Assembly (NCBI GenBank): GCA_020736575.1
Contig: JAGPYM010000003.1
Coordinates: forward strand, 2,046,001 to 2,110,000
Reading direction: 5' to 3'
From: Thelonectria olida
Lineage: Eukaryota > Ascomycota > Sordariomycetes > Hypocreales > Nectriaceae
DNA: 64,000 bases
The translations under genes and the position numbers were made by a program. Below, piece after piece: positions 12,960 through 23,240 of the stretch. The notes under the pieces were generated by a model. That model ran no database searches. It was not told where the DNA came from and saw only the letters and a program-made list of their open reading frames with translations. Position 1 is the stretch's first letter, and each line of letters starts with the position of its first letter.

Positions 12960-14934
12960 AACAACAGCAACAACAACAGTCTGCTCAGCCAAACCAGTCG
13001 CCACAACAACCGCAACCGCAACAGCAATCTGTCCAGCCAAACCAGACTCCTCAGCCGCCACAGCCGCAGCCAGGGCAGGGGCAGCAAATGAAGAACTTCC
13101 CGAATCTGCCTCCCGAACAGATCGCCAATTTCACCCCCGAGCAGCGAGCTAAGTACGAACAATTTGTCAAGATGCGAATGAGCGGAGCTGTTGCTGGCGG
13201 TCAGATGCAAGGGCCTGGAGACAACTTGGCTCGTCTTCGAACTTTAGGTCAAGAGGAGGCACGCCAATCTCAGACGGAGATTTTGGCAGATATCCCGATG
13301 AGCCCTCAAGAACTCACCGACACCAGTAATAAGCTCCAGCGCATCGTGGTGGATATGAGTAAAATTGGCCGCGGACTTAGCAAGTGGTATTCTATCACTC
13401 GAGATGATGCACGCGCCAAGATGTTTTTCCGAACTGTAAGTTGAACATAGATCACCTTCCCCTGCTTTTCGTTTTGACTAACCTGGTATAGCGATTGCGA
13501 ATCATCAAACAGTTTAAGGATGGTGAGAAGATGAGCCAGCTGAAGCCCATGTTCAGCATTCGTGCCTCTGAGATCGACCAGGCTCGAGCAATGCTGGAGA
13601 GCATGGCGAAGGATCTCGCTGCTAGCGTGTACGGGCAAAGAATGATGAAGCAGAACAGCCAGCAACATGCCACTCCTCAAGTTCAGAACGTACAACTTGC
13701 CCAGCAACAACAGCAGCAGCAGCCACCGCAGGTGCAGCAACAACCTCAACAACTACCTCAGCAGCAGCCTCGACAGCAGCCTCAGCAACAAGCTCCCCAA
13801 GGCAACCAGTCCGCCCCTCTCAATGCTACTAACTTGGAGAAGAACAACAAGGCCAACCAGAAGGCGGCCTCCAAGAATCAGACGCCAGTGGCTCCCACTA
13901 CTGCTCAACCGCCCTTCCAGTTTGGAGCTTTATCACCTCATGGTAACCCCAGCTATGGAAACAACAAGGCCAAAGAAATGAACCTCCAGATCCCTCCGGC
14001 ACGCAAGAAGCAGAAGGTTTCTGGACAGACACCACAGGGTGCCACGCCATCGCCCCAACTGAGCAAGAAATCGTCCCCCGAGGCGAGACGAGCATCAGAG
14101 TCCCAAGCCCCCCCGAAGCCCGTGTTTTCTTGCAAGGAGCCTGATTGTGAGATGTCTGCCGTTGGATTTTCGACCGAGAAGTTGCTCCAGAAGCATGTGC
14201 TAGACGAACACACTAAGCCCAGGGAGGACCCTATGAAGTTCGTCCAGGAAAATCTCGCACTAGCACTGGGCCTCGAAGCAGATGGCACCCCCAAGAAGGA
14301 CCAGAAGTCCAAGGAGTCAGCTCCGGGAATGAGCACGTCAATGTCTAAGCAAGGTTCCACCCCTGCTTCAACTGGCACGGCTCTAAAGCGAACCGCGAGC
14401 GGCTTGAGCAAGACCCAAGATGGAAAAGAGGTTGGCAAGAGCGAGATGACGCCCAAGTACGTAGATGCAAAGGCAACAGACGCATCGACTCCGGCCGCTT
14501 TTGACCCTTGGGCGAGCTCGACAATTGATCCTCAGACATTGATGGGCCACCTCAGTGTAGAGCCTGGACTTCGAACCACTATTCCTGACCTCAATCTCTA
14601 TCGCTCGTTGACGCCCGGCAACGATGACACGCCCGAGTCAAGTAAGGATAGCGGGGCCAGCGAACCGAACAGTGACATCTCGGAACACGCCAACCTCGAT
14701 ATGGATTTTGCATGGAATAGTGCTGAGGTCGACCTTCTCCTCAACATGGACGGTGCCAACCTGGACGAGAATTTGCCCGAGGGGGGTAACGGGCGCATCA
14801 TCGGCTTCAAGGAGATGTGGGACATACTGGAACCACCCGCCATTGTGCCAGACTGGGAAGACGTCTCTACCGATTTCTCTAAGCCGTTTGAGCTTGATAC
14901 CCGCCACTACAAGATGGGCATGTCCTACAATTAA
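10093..14934 (+). CDS. MED15: Mediator complex subunit 15 (Gal11-like, KIX domain)
   Basis: Four exons: 10093-10280, 10360-10462, 10541-13435 and 13492-14934. They give about 1542 aa; the last intron has a clear GACTAAC branch site. Med15 is a Mediator tail subunit that links DNA-bound activators to RNA polymerase II in the nucleus. The first ~120 residues form the conserved KIX-type region (core FTGICWQANVPIGDR, then NLISNISLAMNA and IMDFFKKRQ), spread over exons 1-3. The centre is very rich in Gln, Met, Asn and Pro, including a run of 19 Gln. Short ordered islands interrupt it (residues around NVPDEQLRLMVTQMKR and FPNLPPEQIANFTPEQR). Exon 4 adds a C2H2-like motif (C-x4-C-x15-H-x4-H, 14131-14211) and an acidic C-terminus. 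The start sits in CCATGG context. Retention of intron 3 would stop the protein three codons into the intron. The family call is firm; exact splice sites are inferred. Confidence 0.93.
12923..12979 (+). repeat. CAG/CAA polyglutamine tract in MED15
   Basis: Nineteen consecutive Gln codons, mainly CAG at the 5' end and mixed CAA/CAG at the 3' end. It is the longest pure run in a coding region with many shorter Gln runs (12280-13030). Length variation between strains is likely. Confidence 0.9.
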
Positions 14935-16685
14935 GGACGAGTTTCGCGGACAGACGGAATGGAGAGAGAAAGAGAGACAGAATGAGTTGGATAGGAGTTG
15001 AGCGGGACCGGCAATGGGGATGAAGCTGAGATGTCCCGTGATATATACCCGATGTGACGACATGAAGGATTGTTCTTTTCAGACATGATATTTCTGTGTG
15101 TGGTTTGTTTGCTTTCCAAGATAAAAAGCGAAGCGGGTTTGGATGCTCATTTGGAAGGGGAAGGGAAAATGGGGAGAAGGGAACAAAAGGGCGGATTACA
15201 GGCACCGTTGACTATGGCACCGGTCAAGGGTGGAGGCATCCGATGGACTTTTTCAGAGGATATGGTGGCTTGATGTTTTCTTTTCCTGGGTTTGGAGTTT
15301 GTACACGGACGGGGATTAATGGTTGTCGGGTGACACTCTTTTATGGTTAGTGTCGTGTGAGCTTGGTGGCTTTGGACGGTTTGGTATTGGACATTGGTCT
15401 ATATTATTTTAGACGATATCTGTTCTTGACAGTTTGCTTATGCAGAGGGGAAGACAATTGTCTCGGCCCCAGGGATACACAGGCAAGTGGACAAATGATA
15501 CCCAGGGTTTTGGTACCAAGATTCAAGTAGCTCGAGATTTGCCCCTTTGTGTGCCCGATCTGATGGTGATAGCATGGAAGTGAGCAAGCTGATGCCAATC
15601 AAGGCAGACGGTTTCAGACAGTCAGGGAGTGTTCGTGGCTACGACTCGTTGCAGGTTCCCTATCAACTCCCGCCTTATGCCCGGCACCAGCAGCGGCACC
15701 GGCCTCAAGCGCCGGATGGAAGACTGAGGAAAGTCAGGAAGCCAGGAAGATCTTCGATGGGCCTTCCCGTTCCTGCATCCGCACGCGACGGGAGACGGCA
15801 GCAGGCACGGACGGGACCTTCCCCACAGGAGCAGCCCTGGGATTTCTCCGCTAATCTAGGACCGGACTAGTGGGAGAGGATGCGCATTTTGACAGAATGG
15901 AACCAAGGAAGGTACGTACCCAGACGCGACTGTGGGAAAGTTACCTAAGGTACCTAAGTCGGTATACAAGCACCTCACACTAGGCTGGAATAGGAAACAA
16001 GTAAACATCATGAGTCGTGACAGTTGCGGGAGTGACGGACGATGGATGGAACCGGGGGGCTGGGCGTTTGAGGGACAAAAAGCGCGACGACTCACGACCG
16101 TGTTTTTTTTTTGTGGGTGCACTTTTTAACTGATGGAAGAGTGAGTGGTTGGGTTGCATGGGAATAAACGAGACAATCCTGAGGGAAAGACATTTTGGAG
16201 CCATGGGCCAGCGTAAAGTGGCCAGCTTGAATGCATTAGCATTGCATCGAATGGTTCTCGGCGCGTGCAGTCTATGGGTGATTCGTGCATAACAAAGTCC
16301 TTCTGATACCTGCTCAGCCTCTCAGTTTTCTTTTCTAGTGGTGTTTATTGACCATTTGTTTTATTTTCTTGTTGTCGTTGGTTGTCACAGAGAGGGCATG
16401 ATGAAGTCTTGGTGGTTGGAGAGCTCCACGGCCCCTGCTTATCTTATCATCGCTCCTCATTAACCACCCTCCGCACTTTTAATGGACCCATACCTTAGAG
16501 GTACTTTACAGCTTGAGTGTCGACATTTAAACGACCGTGTCCCAGCCCAGACAAACACGTCCTCGACGAATGCACACGCCAGCATCTGTTTGATCTCTCT
16601 TTCTCTCTCACACATCAGCTCTCGCCTCTCCCGCACGCTTCTCATTATTCAATACCCGCTGCAAAAGCAAAGCCATCAATCCATA
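14935..16685. other. Intergenic region, MED15 to Whi5-like gene
   Basis: No gene seen. It should hold the MED15 3' UTR and the promoter of the next gene. Two self-complementary KpnI-type elements occur: GGTACGTACC at 15911-15920, and TTACCTAAGGTACCTAAG from 15941. A T9+ run lies near 16102. The last 200 bases are pyrimidine-rich and are a plausible leader for the gene at 16686. Confidence 0.6.
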
Positions 16686-17126
16686 ATGGAGGCCCTCTCC
16701 CCGTCCAAACGACGCGCCCTCGCCCCGCTGGACGCCAACGCGCTGGCTTCCCCCAAAGCCCTATTCAAGGATGCCAAAGCTCTAGGGGGCCCTCTCGGGA
16801 GCCCCGTGAAGCTCGCCGCTGAAGGACGGAAAAGAATGTTTGAAGTCGACGCCTCGACGAGTCCCGTTGGCAAGAAGGCGTGTCTGGGACGTGACGAGGT
16901 ACGTTCCAACAACCAATACGAATATGCATCATGCACGACAAGACTCTTGCACAAGCACACACCCTCAGAGTCGAATATTGCATATGCATCGTACGAAGTG
17001 AGAGCCCATTGATGCTGATTCTCCGCAGGACGCGTCGTCACAAGGCCACAGTCCGGACTCCAGCTCGCTCTTCGACACGTCCGCCAATGATGCCTCATGG
17101 GCAACTACCACCACCGAACCCGACGC

Positions 17127-17159
<33 letters not shown>

Positions 17160-17729
17160 TCCCATGGCAGCGGCAGCCCTTGAACGAATGCCCACCACTC
17201 GACCCCGAGCCTTGACGCGGGAACAAGCCCGAGAGGTAAGCATCTTGAACCCTTCCCCTCCTCCAATGGGAGGACCCCCCCTGCCGGCTTGCTATGGAGA
17301 CTAACACGCAACAAATAGAAAGTCGAGATCCTCCGCCTCCGCCTCACACTGGCAAACTACAAAGTCCGCACCGGCCAAACAAATGTTCCTCTGGCCGACT
17401 TACAGCGGAAGCCAATGCCCCGTCCGGTCCCTCGCGTTCGCGTGCAAAGCCCGGATGACGACCTTCCCCCGTCATCATCTAATGACCAACGACAAAAGCA
17501 ATCACAGCAGGACCAGCCAAAATCTGACGATTCACAAGCAACTGAAATCGACCACGAACACCAACATCATGAAGAAGACGAAGACGAACAGGGACAAGAA
17601 CAGAAAGCGCAACAAGTCGACCCCGCCTCCCCAGAAGACAACGACGACACCATCAGCCAAGACTCACACATCAGCGACACTCCCCCTCCTCCGCTTGGTG
17701 GCGTGTTAGCGTCCCCAGGTGGAGTGTAG
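16686..17729 (+). CDS. Whi5/Nrm1-family G1/S transcriptional repressor
   Basis: Three exons (16686-16898, 17029-17235, 17319-17729) encode about 276 aa. The diagnostic part is the Whi5-like (GTB) motif at about residues 137-172, core LRLRLTLANYKVRTGQTNVP followed by LADLQ. In yeasts this motif tethers the repressor to the SBF/MBF factors that drive G1/S transcription. The N-terminus has several S-P sites, including SPSK and SPVK, which fit the CDK consensus S/T-P-x-K. That matches a family whose nuclear residence and activity are controlled by CDK phosphorylation. A run of 12 Ala (17125-17160) and a Glu/Asp/Gln-rich tail are probably disordered. It lies on the same strand as MED15 and converges on the aminopeptidase gene. 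The family assignment rests on one short motif plus overall architecture. I cannot tell Whi5 from Nrm1. Confidence 0.8.
17128..17157 (+). repeat. GCA trinucleotide repeat (polyalanine) in the Whi5-like gene
   Basis: Ten perfect GCA units are flanked by GCG and GCT. All are read as alanine, giving 12 Ala in a row. Pure trinucleotide tracts in exons tend to vary in length. Confidence 0.92.
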
Positions 17730-18382
17730 CTCCCCATTGGCAGAGGAGGGCGAGGTCTGCCCTGAGCTGAATGTTGAGTTTTTTTATCTTGTTTTTGGCA
17801 GAAGAGTTGATGATACCCAGAGTTTCAAAAAGAGACAGACTCGATAGAGTGAGATGGGAAGGGAAGGGAAGGGAATAACTTTTTGTATTTGTATCTATAG
17901 CGTCCATGTCACGGCGGTACCAGCATTGCATGCGAGGGTGGGATGGGAATCTGTTTTTGCTTTTTTTTACTTCCCTGTATGATGTGCATAAAGCATTTGC
18001 ATGTTTGTCTGGTCATGGGTTTTTCAAGGGGACTTATTTATCAATGGCGTTGCGGTTACCTGCGAATTGAGCAGGATAGAGCTGGTTGACATGCCTGGTA
18101 GCATCATGGGTCAAGCAGGTTGTTGATTGCTTTATTTGAATGTCATTGAAACTTCGTTATTTGGTCATGTCCCTTCATGTGAGGACCCTACCCGACTGGC
18201 GTGTTCTACTGCCCTTCACACAACCAGTGTCCTGCAAGACATGCCTCTTCAGGCCAGACCAGATCATCCCGTCGACCCCCTCATCCATAGCTATCCAGCC
18301 GGTGTGTGGATGTAAATACAACCTCTACCCCAACCAGAACTCCACATCATAAACCGTTCATTCATCCTTCTCTTTTACTGGC
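17730..18382. other. Convergent intergenic region with a GGGAA repeat
   Basis: It lies between the 3' ends of the Whi5-like gene and the aminopeptidase gene and should hold both 3' UTRs. GGGAA is repeated four times at 17856-17875. No gene or RNA was recognised. Confidence 0.6.
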
Positions 18383-19922
18383 TTAGTCAACCAGGATCTT
18401 GGGCTCCAGCGTGCCGTACTGCTCAAAGAAGTCCTTGAACAGCCGAATTCCGAAGCCGACATCGGCGGTGCCGCCCGTCTCGCGGATACTGTGCATGCTG
18501 AGCTGCGGGTTGCCCAGGTCCAAAGTGCGCATGCCGAGCTTGGCAGCAAGGCCGGGACCAATGGTGCTGCCACAGGGCGAGTCGTTGCGGACGACGAAGA
18601 GCTGCAGAGGGACGCCGGCGGTGCGGGCGCACTCCTGCAGCAACACGATGCCGGGGGAGTTGGTGGCGTAGCGCTGGTTGGCGTTGATCTTGATGACGGT
18701 GCCACCGTTCATGGCGGGCTGGTGAGACGACTCATACTTGCCAGAGTAGTTGGGATGGACCGAGTGGGCCATGTCGGCTGAGACGAGAAATGATCGCGAG
18801 AGGGTCTGCTCGTACGCTGTGGCCTCCTCGCCCTCGTGGTGGATGGCCTCGTAGCTGCCGTCACTAGCGGCATCCCTGTTACCGGGAAGAACGGAGAGGC
18901 GACGCAGCACAGAGGGCAGCAGATTCGAGTTGGCGCCCTGGGCTGATGTAGAGCCGATCTCTTCGTGGTCGAAGCAAACCGTCAAGCGGATGCAGTTGTC
19001 GTCGTCCAGCGACGTCTCCTCCTTGACCGACTCAATCAGACCCTCGACGGAACAATACGTCATACCCAGGTTGTCGAGGCGGGGCGAGAAGATGAACTCA
19101 TCGTTGATACCACCAATGCAGGATTTCTGAGTATCATAGAGAACCAGCTCAAAGTCTACCACAGACGTGACATCAACTCCAGCTTCAGAGGCGATGACGT
19201 CCAGAATTGGGGGGTGATGGCGCTCCGTCATGGCCTTGAGAGGTTTGAAGTCCTCCTCTTCCTTGTCGTCCTTCTGCTCGGCCTGCTCCTCGGGCTTGGC
19301 TCCTTTGTTCAGTTCAGCCGTCGCAAGGCCGGCAATGGGGAAGAGCTCCGTCTCCTTGTTAGGGTCGAAGTTGTTCTGTCGGTGAAGGTGGATGGCGAGA
19401 GTGGGGATTCGCAACAAGGGCTTGTCGACCTTGATCAGCTTCTGGACAAAGTTGTCGCCCTCCTTGACCAGGACACGGCCAGCAATACTAAGATCTCGGT
19501 CAAACCACGAGTGCCAGATACCACCACCATATGTCTCGACGCCGACTTGGAGAAAACCGACATTGGTCTTCTTGGACACGGGCTTGATACGCAGACAGGG
19601 CGAGTCGGTGTGGGCGCCAACAATGGCCACGGGGTTACCTGGACGCCACTTGCGGCCGATGGTAAAGGCGAGGATGGTGGAGGCGTTGCGGGTAAGGTAG
19701 TATTTGCCGCCGGGCTGGAGGGTGGAAGCCCAGGAGTCTCGCTCGCGGATGAGAGTGAAGCCGGCGGATTCGAAGCGTTCGGAGGCGGATCGGACGGCAT
19801 GGTATGCTGCAGCAATGGGTTAGGGGGGTATAGGTGCGAGGCAAAGGCAAGCATGGTGACGAACGAGTAGGCGATGCGTTGACAAAGTCGACAAAGTCGA
19901 CAGCTTCCTTGGGAGGAGCCAT
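18383..19922 (-). CDS. APE4: Aspartyl aminopeptidase (M18 metallopeptidase)
   Basis: Two exons on the minus strand (19922-19865 and 19806-18383) encode about 493 aa, normal for the family. It removes N-terminal Asp or Glu from peptides and is usually a cytosolic dodecamer; in yeast it is also delivered to the vacuole. Metal and catalytic motifs are all present: GAHTDSP (His85), FSPRLDNLG (Asp264), FDHEEIGS (Glu301/Glu302), SADMAHSVHPNY (Asp364) and MHSIRET (His458). The 58-nt intron has a CTAAC branch and CAG acceptor but a slightly unusual donor, GTTCGT. Splicing there restores the conserved N-terminus FVDFVNASPTPYHAV. The charged insert PEEQAEQKDDKEEED (about residues 191-205) is a fungal-type loop. 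Nothing suggests loss of function. Confidence 0.96.
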
Positions 19923-20372
19923 GATGACGGACGAGGTTGAGAAGGAGACAATGGAAGTACGGTAAGACGATGCGACGGCTGCGATTGCGGTCCTGGATTT
20001 GCGAAGGATGCGAGGGGGGAAATGGGAGGAGGTGAGCATCGGCGGGAGGAAAGAAGGAGGAGAAGGGGGATACGAAGCTCAAGATGGACGTTTGAGGTCG
20101 GTCATGTGGTTGGCTCCGAGTTGGAGGTTGACCAAGCGGGCGGGATAAGGTACGTACCCCACAAAACGGTGAGCTGCGGGGGTGGTGTGGGTCGTGTATC
20201 TGCAAGTCGAAAACCACCTCGGGCTGTGTATTCGTGCTATGAGGTGGAAAATAGAAATGATGAGAGAAGAACTACAGCTATCAAGTATTCCAAGACACAT
20301 GGCGTGTGGCGGGTGGTGGTTTGACTTGACTTATAACTCGATTGTTTGCTCGGAAGTAATTCCCCTCGTTTT

Positions 20373-20393
20373 ATTGGTCACGCATCAGCCAAT
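20373..20393. promoter_or_regulatory. Facing ATTGG / CCAAT pair
   Basis: ATTGG (20373-20377) and CCAAT (20389-20393) face each other 11 bases apart, about 450 bases upstream of the APE4 start. CCAAT is the binding site of the fungal HAP complex. Use of the sites here is inference. Confidence 0.35.
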
Positions 20394-20521
20394 TGCCGAA
20401 TAGGGCATTCCCCAATTCGTACACTCAACGAGGAAATTACCCAAAGGTTCTCTTATCTACCTCATATGTCATATAACTATACTTGTTAATTAATAGACAG
20501 AAAACATCCGTGTCGAAACGA

Positions 20522-20547
20522 TTCGTCTCGGTTTAAACGCCGACGAA
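20522..20547. repeat. Dyad: TTCGTC - GTTTAAAC - GACGAA
   Basis: TTCGTC (20522-20527) and GACGAA (20542-20547) are exactly symmetric about the self-complementary GTTTAAAC (20531-20538); only three positions per arm mismatch. More CGAAAC copies flank it. It could be a protein-binding dyad or a chance palindrome. Confidence 0.6.
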
Positions 20548-21368
20548 ACGAAACCGTGGCTCGATCCGGATCTCAGTGCGTTGAACTGGTGACTCTGATG
20601 TCACTTCGCCTCAGCTTCGTCGATATAACTGAGAGATATAATGGCAGGGCAACCCACTACTCACTTTAACATCCTCACCCAGCTACGTATCTTGGTCACG
20701 GTCAACCTTGAGTGTGAGCGAATGCCTACTCCCACGTGCTAGTCTTATAAGGGCCAAGCGAGCAAGTCTTGGGATGGCGAATGCATTCCAAAAAGCAAGT
20801 TGAAACAGTCCTCTTTTTTTGTTTGTGCGTGCCAAGGCTTGACAAAGGCCTTGATTGTGAATCGAAAGCGTGTAAAAGGGATGGGAAGTTCACAAGCGGG
20901 GGACGGCACGAAGCGTCTTTGCATTGAGCAACAAACCTGTAAACGCTCCAGACGTCGATGCAAAACTCTTATCTTCCCATCCCAAAAACTCACATCTCAG
21001 TCATAAGACATTGAGTCATAAGACAATGAATGAATCGAATGCCCAAGGGTTGGAAGGGAGACGTGAGGCATGTCTCGATACCCGAACAACCGAGTCACCG
21101 GCCCTCCCTTGCATCACCACCGTCCAATCAAGCCCAGAACGGCCAAGACACATGAAATAGATTGGGGAAAACGTTCCCTTGACAATGAGTCTAGCACCCC
21201 AAGGAAATCATATAAGTTACGTGGCGGCTTCACCACTCTCGCGCGCACGCTGTCTAACGTGGTAGTCCTCGGCTCTACCCTCCCTGAACTTCTTCTCTCC
21301 CCCTCATTTGACCTATGTTTTTCTTCTTCTCTTTTTTGTTTTTGTCTTTCGAAACATACTTTGCAGCC

Positions 21369-21590
21369 ATGCTCACGCAATCGCTCTTTTCCAAAGTCCT
21401 ATGCTTCAGCCTGCTACTCGTGGCCGTTGCCGGTGCCGGTGCCAAAGACGCAAAACAATCATCCGACGACAAAGACGACAAGAAAGCCTCCGCATACTGT
21501 CCGCCCTATGTCTGCCCCTACCCGTTCAAATGCTACCAGCGGATAATGAACGGCTTCATGGAGAATTATTGCTCGCCAAATGCTGCCTAG
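21369..21590 (+). CDS. Small secreted cysteine-containing protein (hypothetical)
   Basis: A 73-aa open frame with a classic signal peptide: MLTQSLFSK, then a hydrophobic core LCFSLLLVAVAGAGA with small residues at a probable cleavage site near residue 25. The mature part is about 48 aa. It has a charged Lys/Asp stretch (KQSSDDKDDKK) and a C-terminal block with four cysteines in a C-x4-C-x5-C-x12-C pattern that could form two disulfides. I recognise no family. I chose the ATG at 21369 because it starts the signal peptide. The frame is open upstream to 21315, but that part is Phe/Leu translation of a T-rich leader ending in TTGCAG, possibly a 5'-UTR intron acceptor. Size, signal and cysteines fit effector-like or antimicrobial-like secreted fungal proteins, but no activity can be claimed. 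It converges on the RTA1-like gene. Confidence 0.6.
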   Translation: MLTQSLFSKVLCFSLLLVAVAGAGAKDAKQSSDDKDDKKASAYCPPYVCPYPFKCYQRIMNGFMENYCSPNAA

Positions 21591-22274
21591 CCGAGGCGGG
21601 GTCATGTGATGGGTATGTTGGTGTCGAGACATTGGACGTTCCATCTTGAGGAGACTGAGGGGCCTGACCAGATGCAGCTCGACGGAATCGATCGTTTACA
21701 CGGAGCAGTTAGGGACGAGTTTTCTTAGTAGAAGAACGGTATTTGGAGTCAGGAATAAAGCCATCACTCGTGCGTGACCGGCTGGGACGGTTGCGTATGC
21801 TTTAACGCTGGCTAGGGCGTCTGCGAGTCTGAAAGGTAGCTATGGAAAGGGGAGGAGACTGGTATGGATACCCACTTATACCGGAGAGAAACTGGAGGAG
21901 CATGAACAAATGAGGAGATTTTGAGCAATTGATTTAACGTATTTGATAGATTTTATGGTGCCCAAATGATTAAGCGTCTATTCTCTTTATAAAAACTTCA
22001 CAACCGTTCCTCGGCCAGTAGTCGGCCACCGTGGATATCTATCCTGTTTATCACCCAAAGAGCGCGAGAGCCCAAACCCATTCTAGTTCCAAAGAGATCC
22101 CCAGGCATGCAAAAAAAAGACAAGAAAGCAGAGCAACAGAGATGCTATCGATCGACCGATTCGCTCAAAACAAAGGAAAAATGTTGATCAAACGTCCCCT
22201 ATTTTTCATCTCATCCCAGCTAATGGGAGGCCATGGCTTGAAATCACCGCTTTCAATCCAACAAGAGACAACTC
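21591..22274. other. Convergent intergenic region
   Basis: Between the stop codons of the small secreted protein and the RTA1-like gene. It holds their 3' UTRs; no other feature was recognised. Confidence 0.55.
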
Positions 22275-23240
22275 TTAGTTGCTGTCGGAGCTGCTGCCGG
22301 GCATGCCCTTCTCGCGGTCGGCGCGGTCCTCGAGGTTGCGGTTGAAGACGAGGCCGGGGTGGCCGAAGCAGAGAGCAAGAGCGGCGAGCACAATGACGAC
22401 ACCCTCGAGGATGATGAAGGGGACCTCGTGCTTGATCAGGTCACCGTCATAGCCGTCCTGGAGCTCAGCGACACGGAAGATGCATCGGGTGAGGATGAGG
22501 AGGATGGAGGCGCTAAGACCGCCGAAGAAGGTGTTCAAACGCCAGCCAAAGGAATCAGCGACACCAGAGCGCATGTAGCGCACAATGTAGTCGACAAAGA
22601 CAACGATGAAGGCGGCGAGGACAATGACCTGGAGAATCAGACCGGCCATGGAGATGTCGACACCAATGTCACCGCTGTCATCGCTAGTGGAGAGGGCACC
22701 GCCGGCGGCCTGGAGGATCAAGCAAATGATATCCATGGGGATGAAGATCCAGTAGAACAGCTGAGGCTTGAAGCGGGAGAGCTCGGGGGCGAAGAAGTTG
22801 ATCGTCTTGGAGAGAGTGACATAGATGGAAGCCGTGTAGAAGACGGGAGCGATGGTGAGGCAGACTATAGTGAATGATTGTTAGTTGATACACAAATCAA
22901 ATCGACGAGTTGCAGAATGAGACTCACCAATCTGGATCATAAAGGCGTTAAAGGAGAAGGGGTTGTTGTAGAGCAAGACTCGTCCAACGTATCCGACAAC
23001 CTCGCATATGCAGCCAGCGACCATGCCAAACATGAACCCCCAAGTCTTCCATCGAATGCCGATGCCGAGATGAATGAGGCCGAGGACGCCAAAGAGAGCG
23101 GCGAGGGCGATGTTGGCACCGAGCGAGGGTCGGTAGGTGTAGATGCTCCACTCGATGGGGCAGAGATCGAGAGTGCAGGGAGAGTCTGAGCCGAAGGCGT
23201 CGTCCTGGGTGATGTTGAGAGGGCTGGATGAGTTCGACAT
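22275..23240 (-). CDS. RTA1-like seven-transmembrane protein
   Basis: Two exons (23240-22928 and 22864-22275) encode about 300 aa. The 63-nt intron has a GTGAGT donor and a CTAAC branch. The protein starts with a short extracellular-type segment (NITQ sequon, DLCPIEWSIYTYRPSLGAN) followed by seven hydrophobic helices: roughly 38-59, 66-86, 96-124, 130-154, 168-193, 205-230 and 241-265. It ends in a charged cytosolic tail, EDRADREKG. That order and the WKTWGFMFGMVAGCICEVVGYVGR segment match the fungal RTA1/RTM1/Rsb1 family. Members are plasma-membrane or ER proteins tied to resistance to toxic lipids, long-chain base export or azole response. No substrate can be deduced. The family is large in filamentous fungi, so no gene symbol is given. 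Confidence 0.93.

Larger units (their letters stand above)
19923..21368. other. Divergent intergenic region, APE4 to small secreted protein
   Basis: No gene seen. It includes the APE4 promoter and the promoter of the small secreted protein. Notable elements are a facing ATTGG/CCAAT pair (20373-20393), a dyad centred on GTTTAAAC (20522-20547) and a pyrimidine-rich stretch just before 21369. Confidence 0.6.

Noticed and set aside
12900..13030. Short direct repeats that might resemble a CRISPR array
   Set aside because: They are CAG/CAA codons in a eukaryotic coding region, without regular spacers.
18965..19870. 301-codon frame antisense to the aminopeptidase gene
   Set aside because: Mirror frame of a well-supported gene with biased third positions; no family motif.
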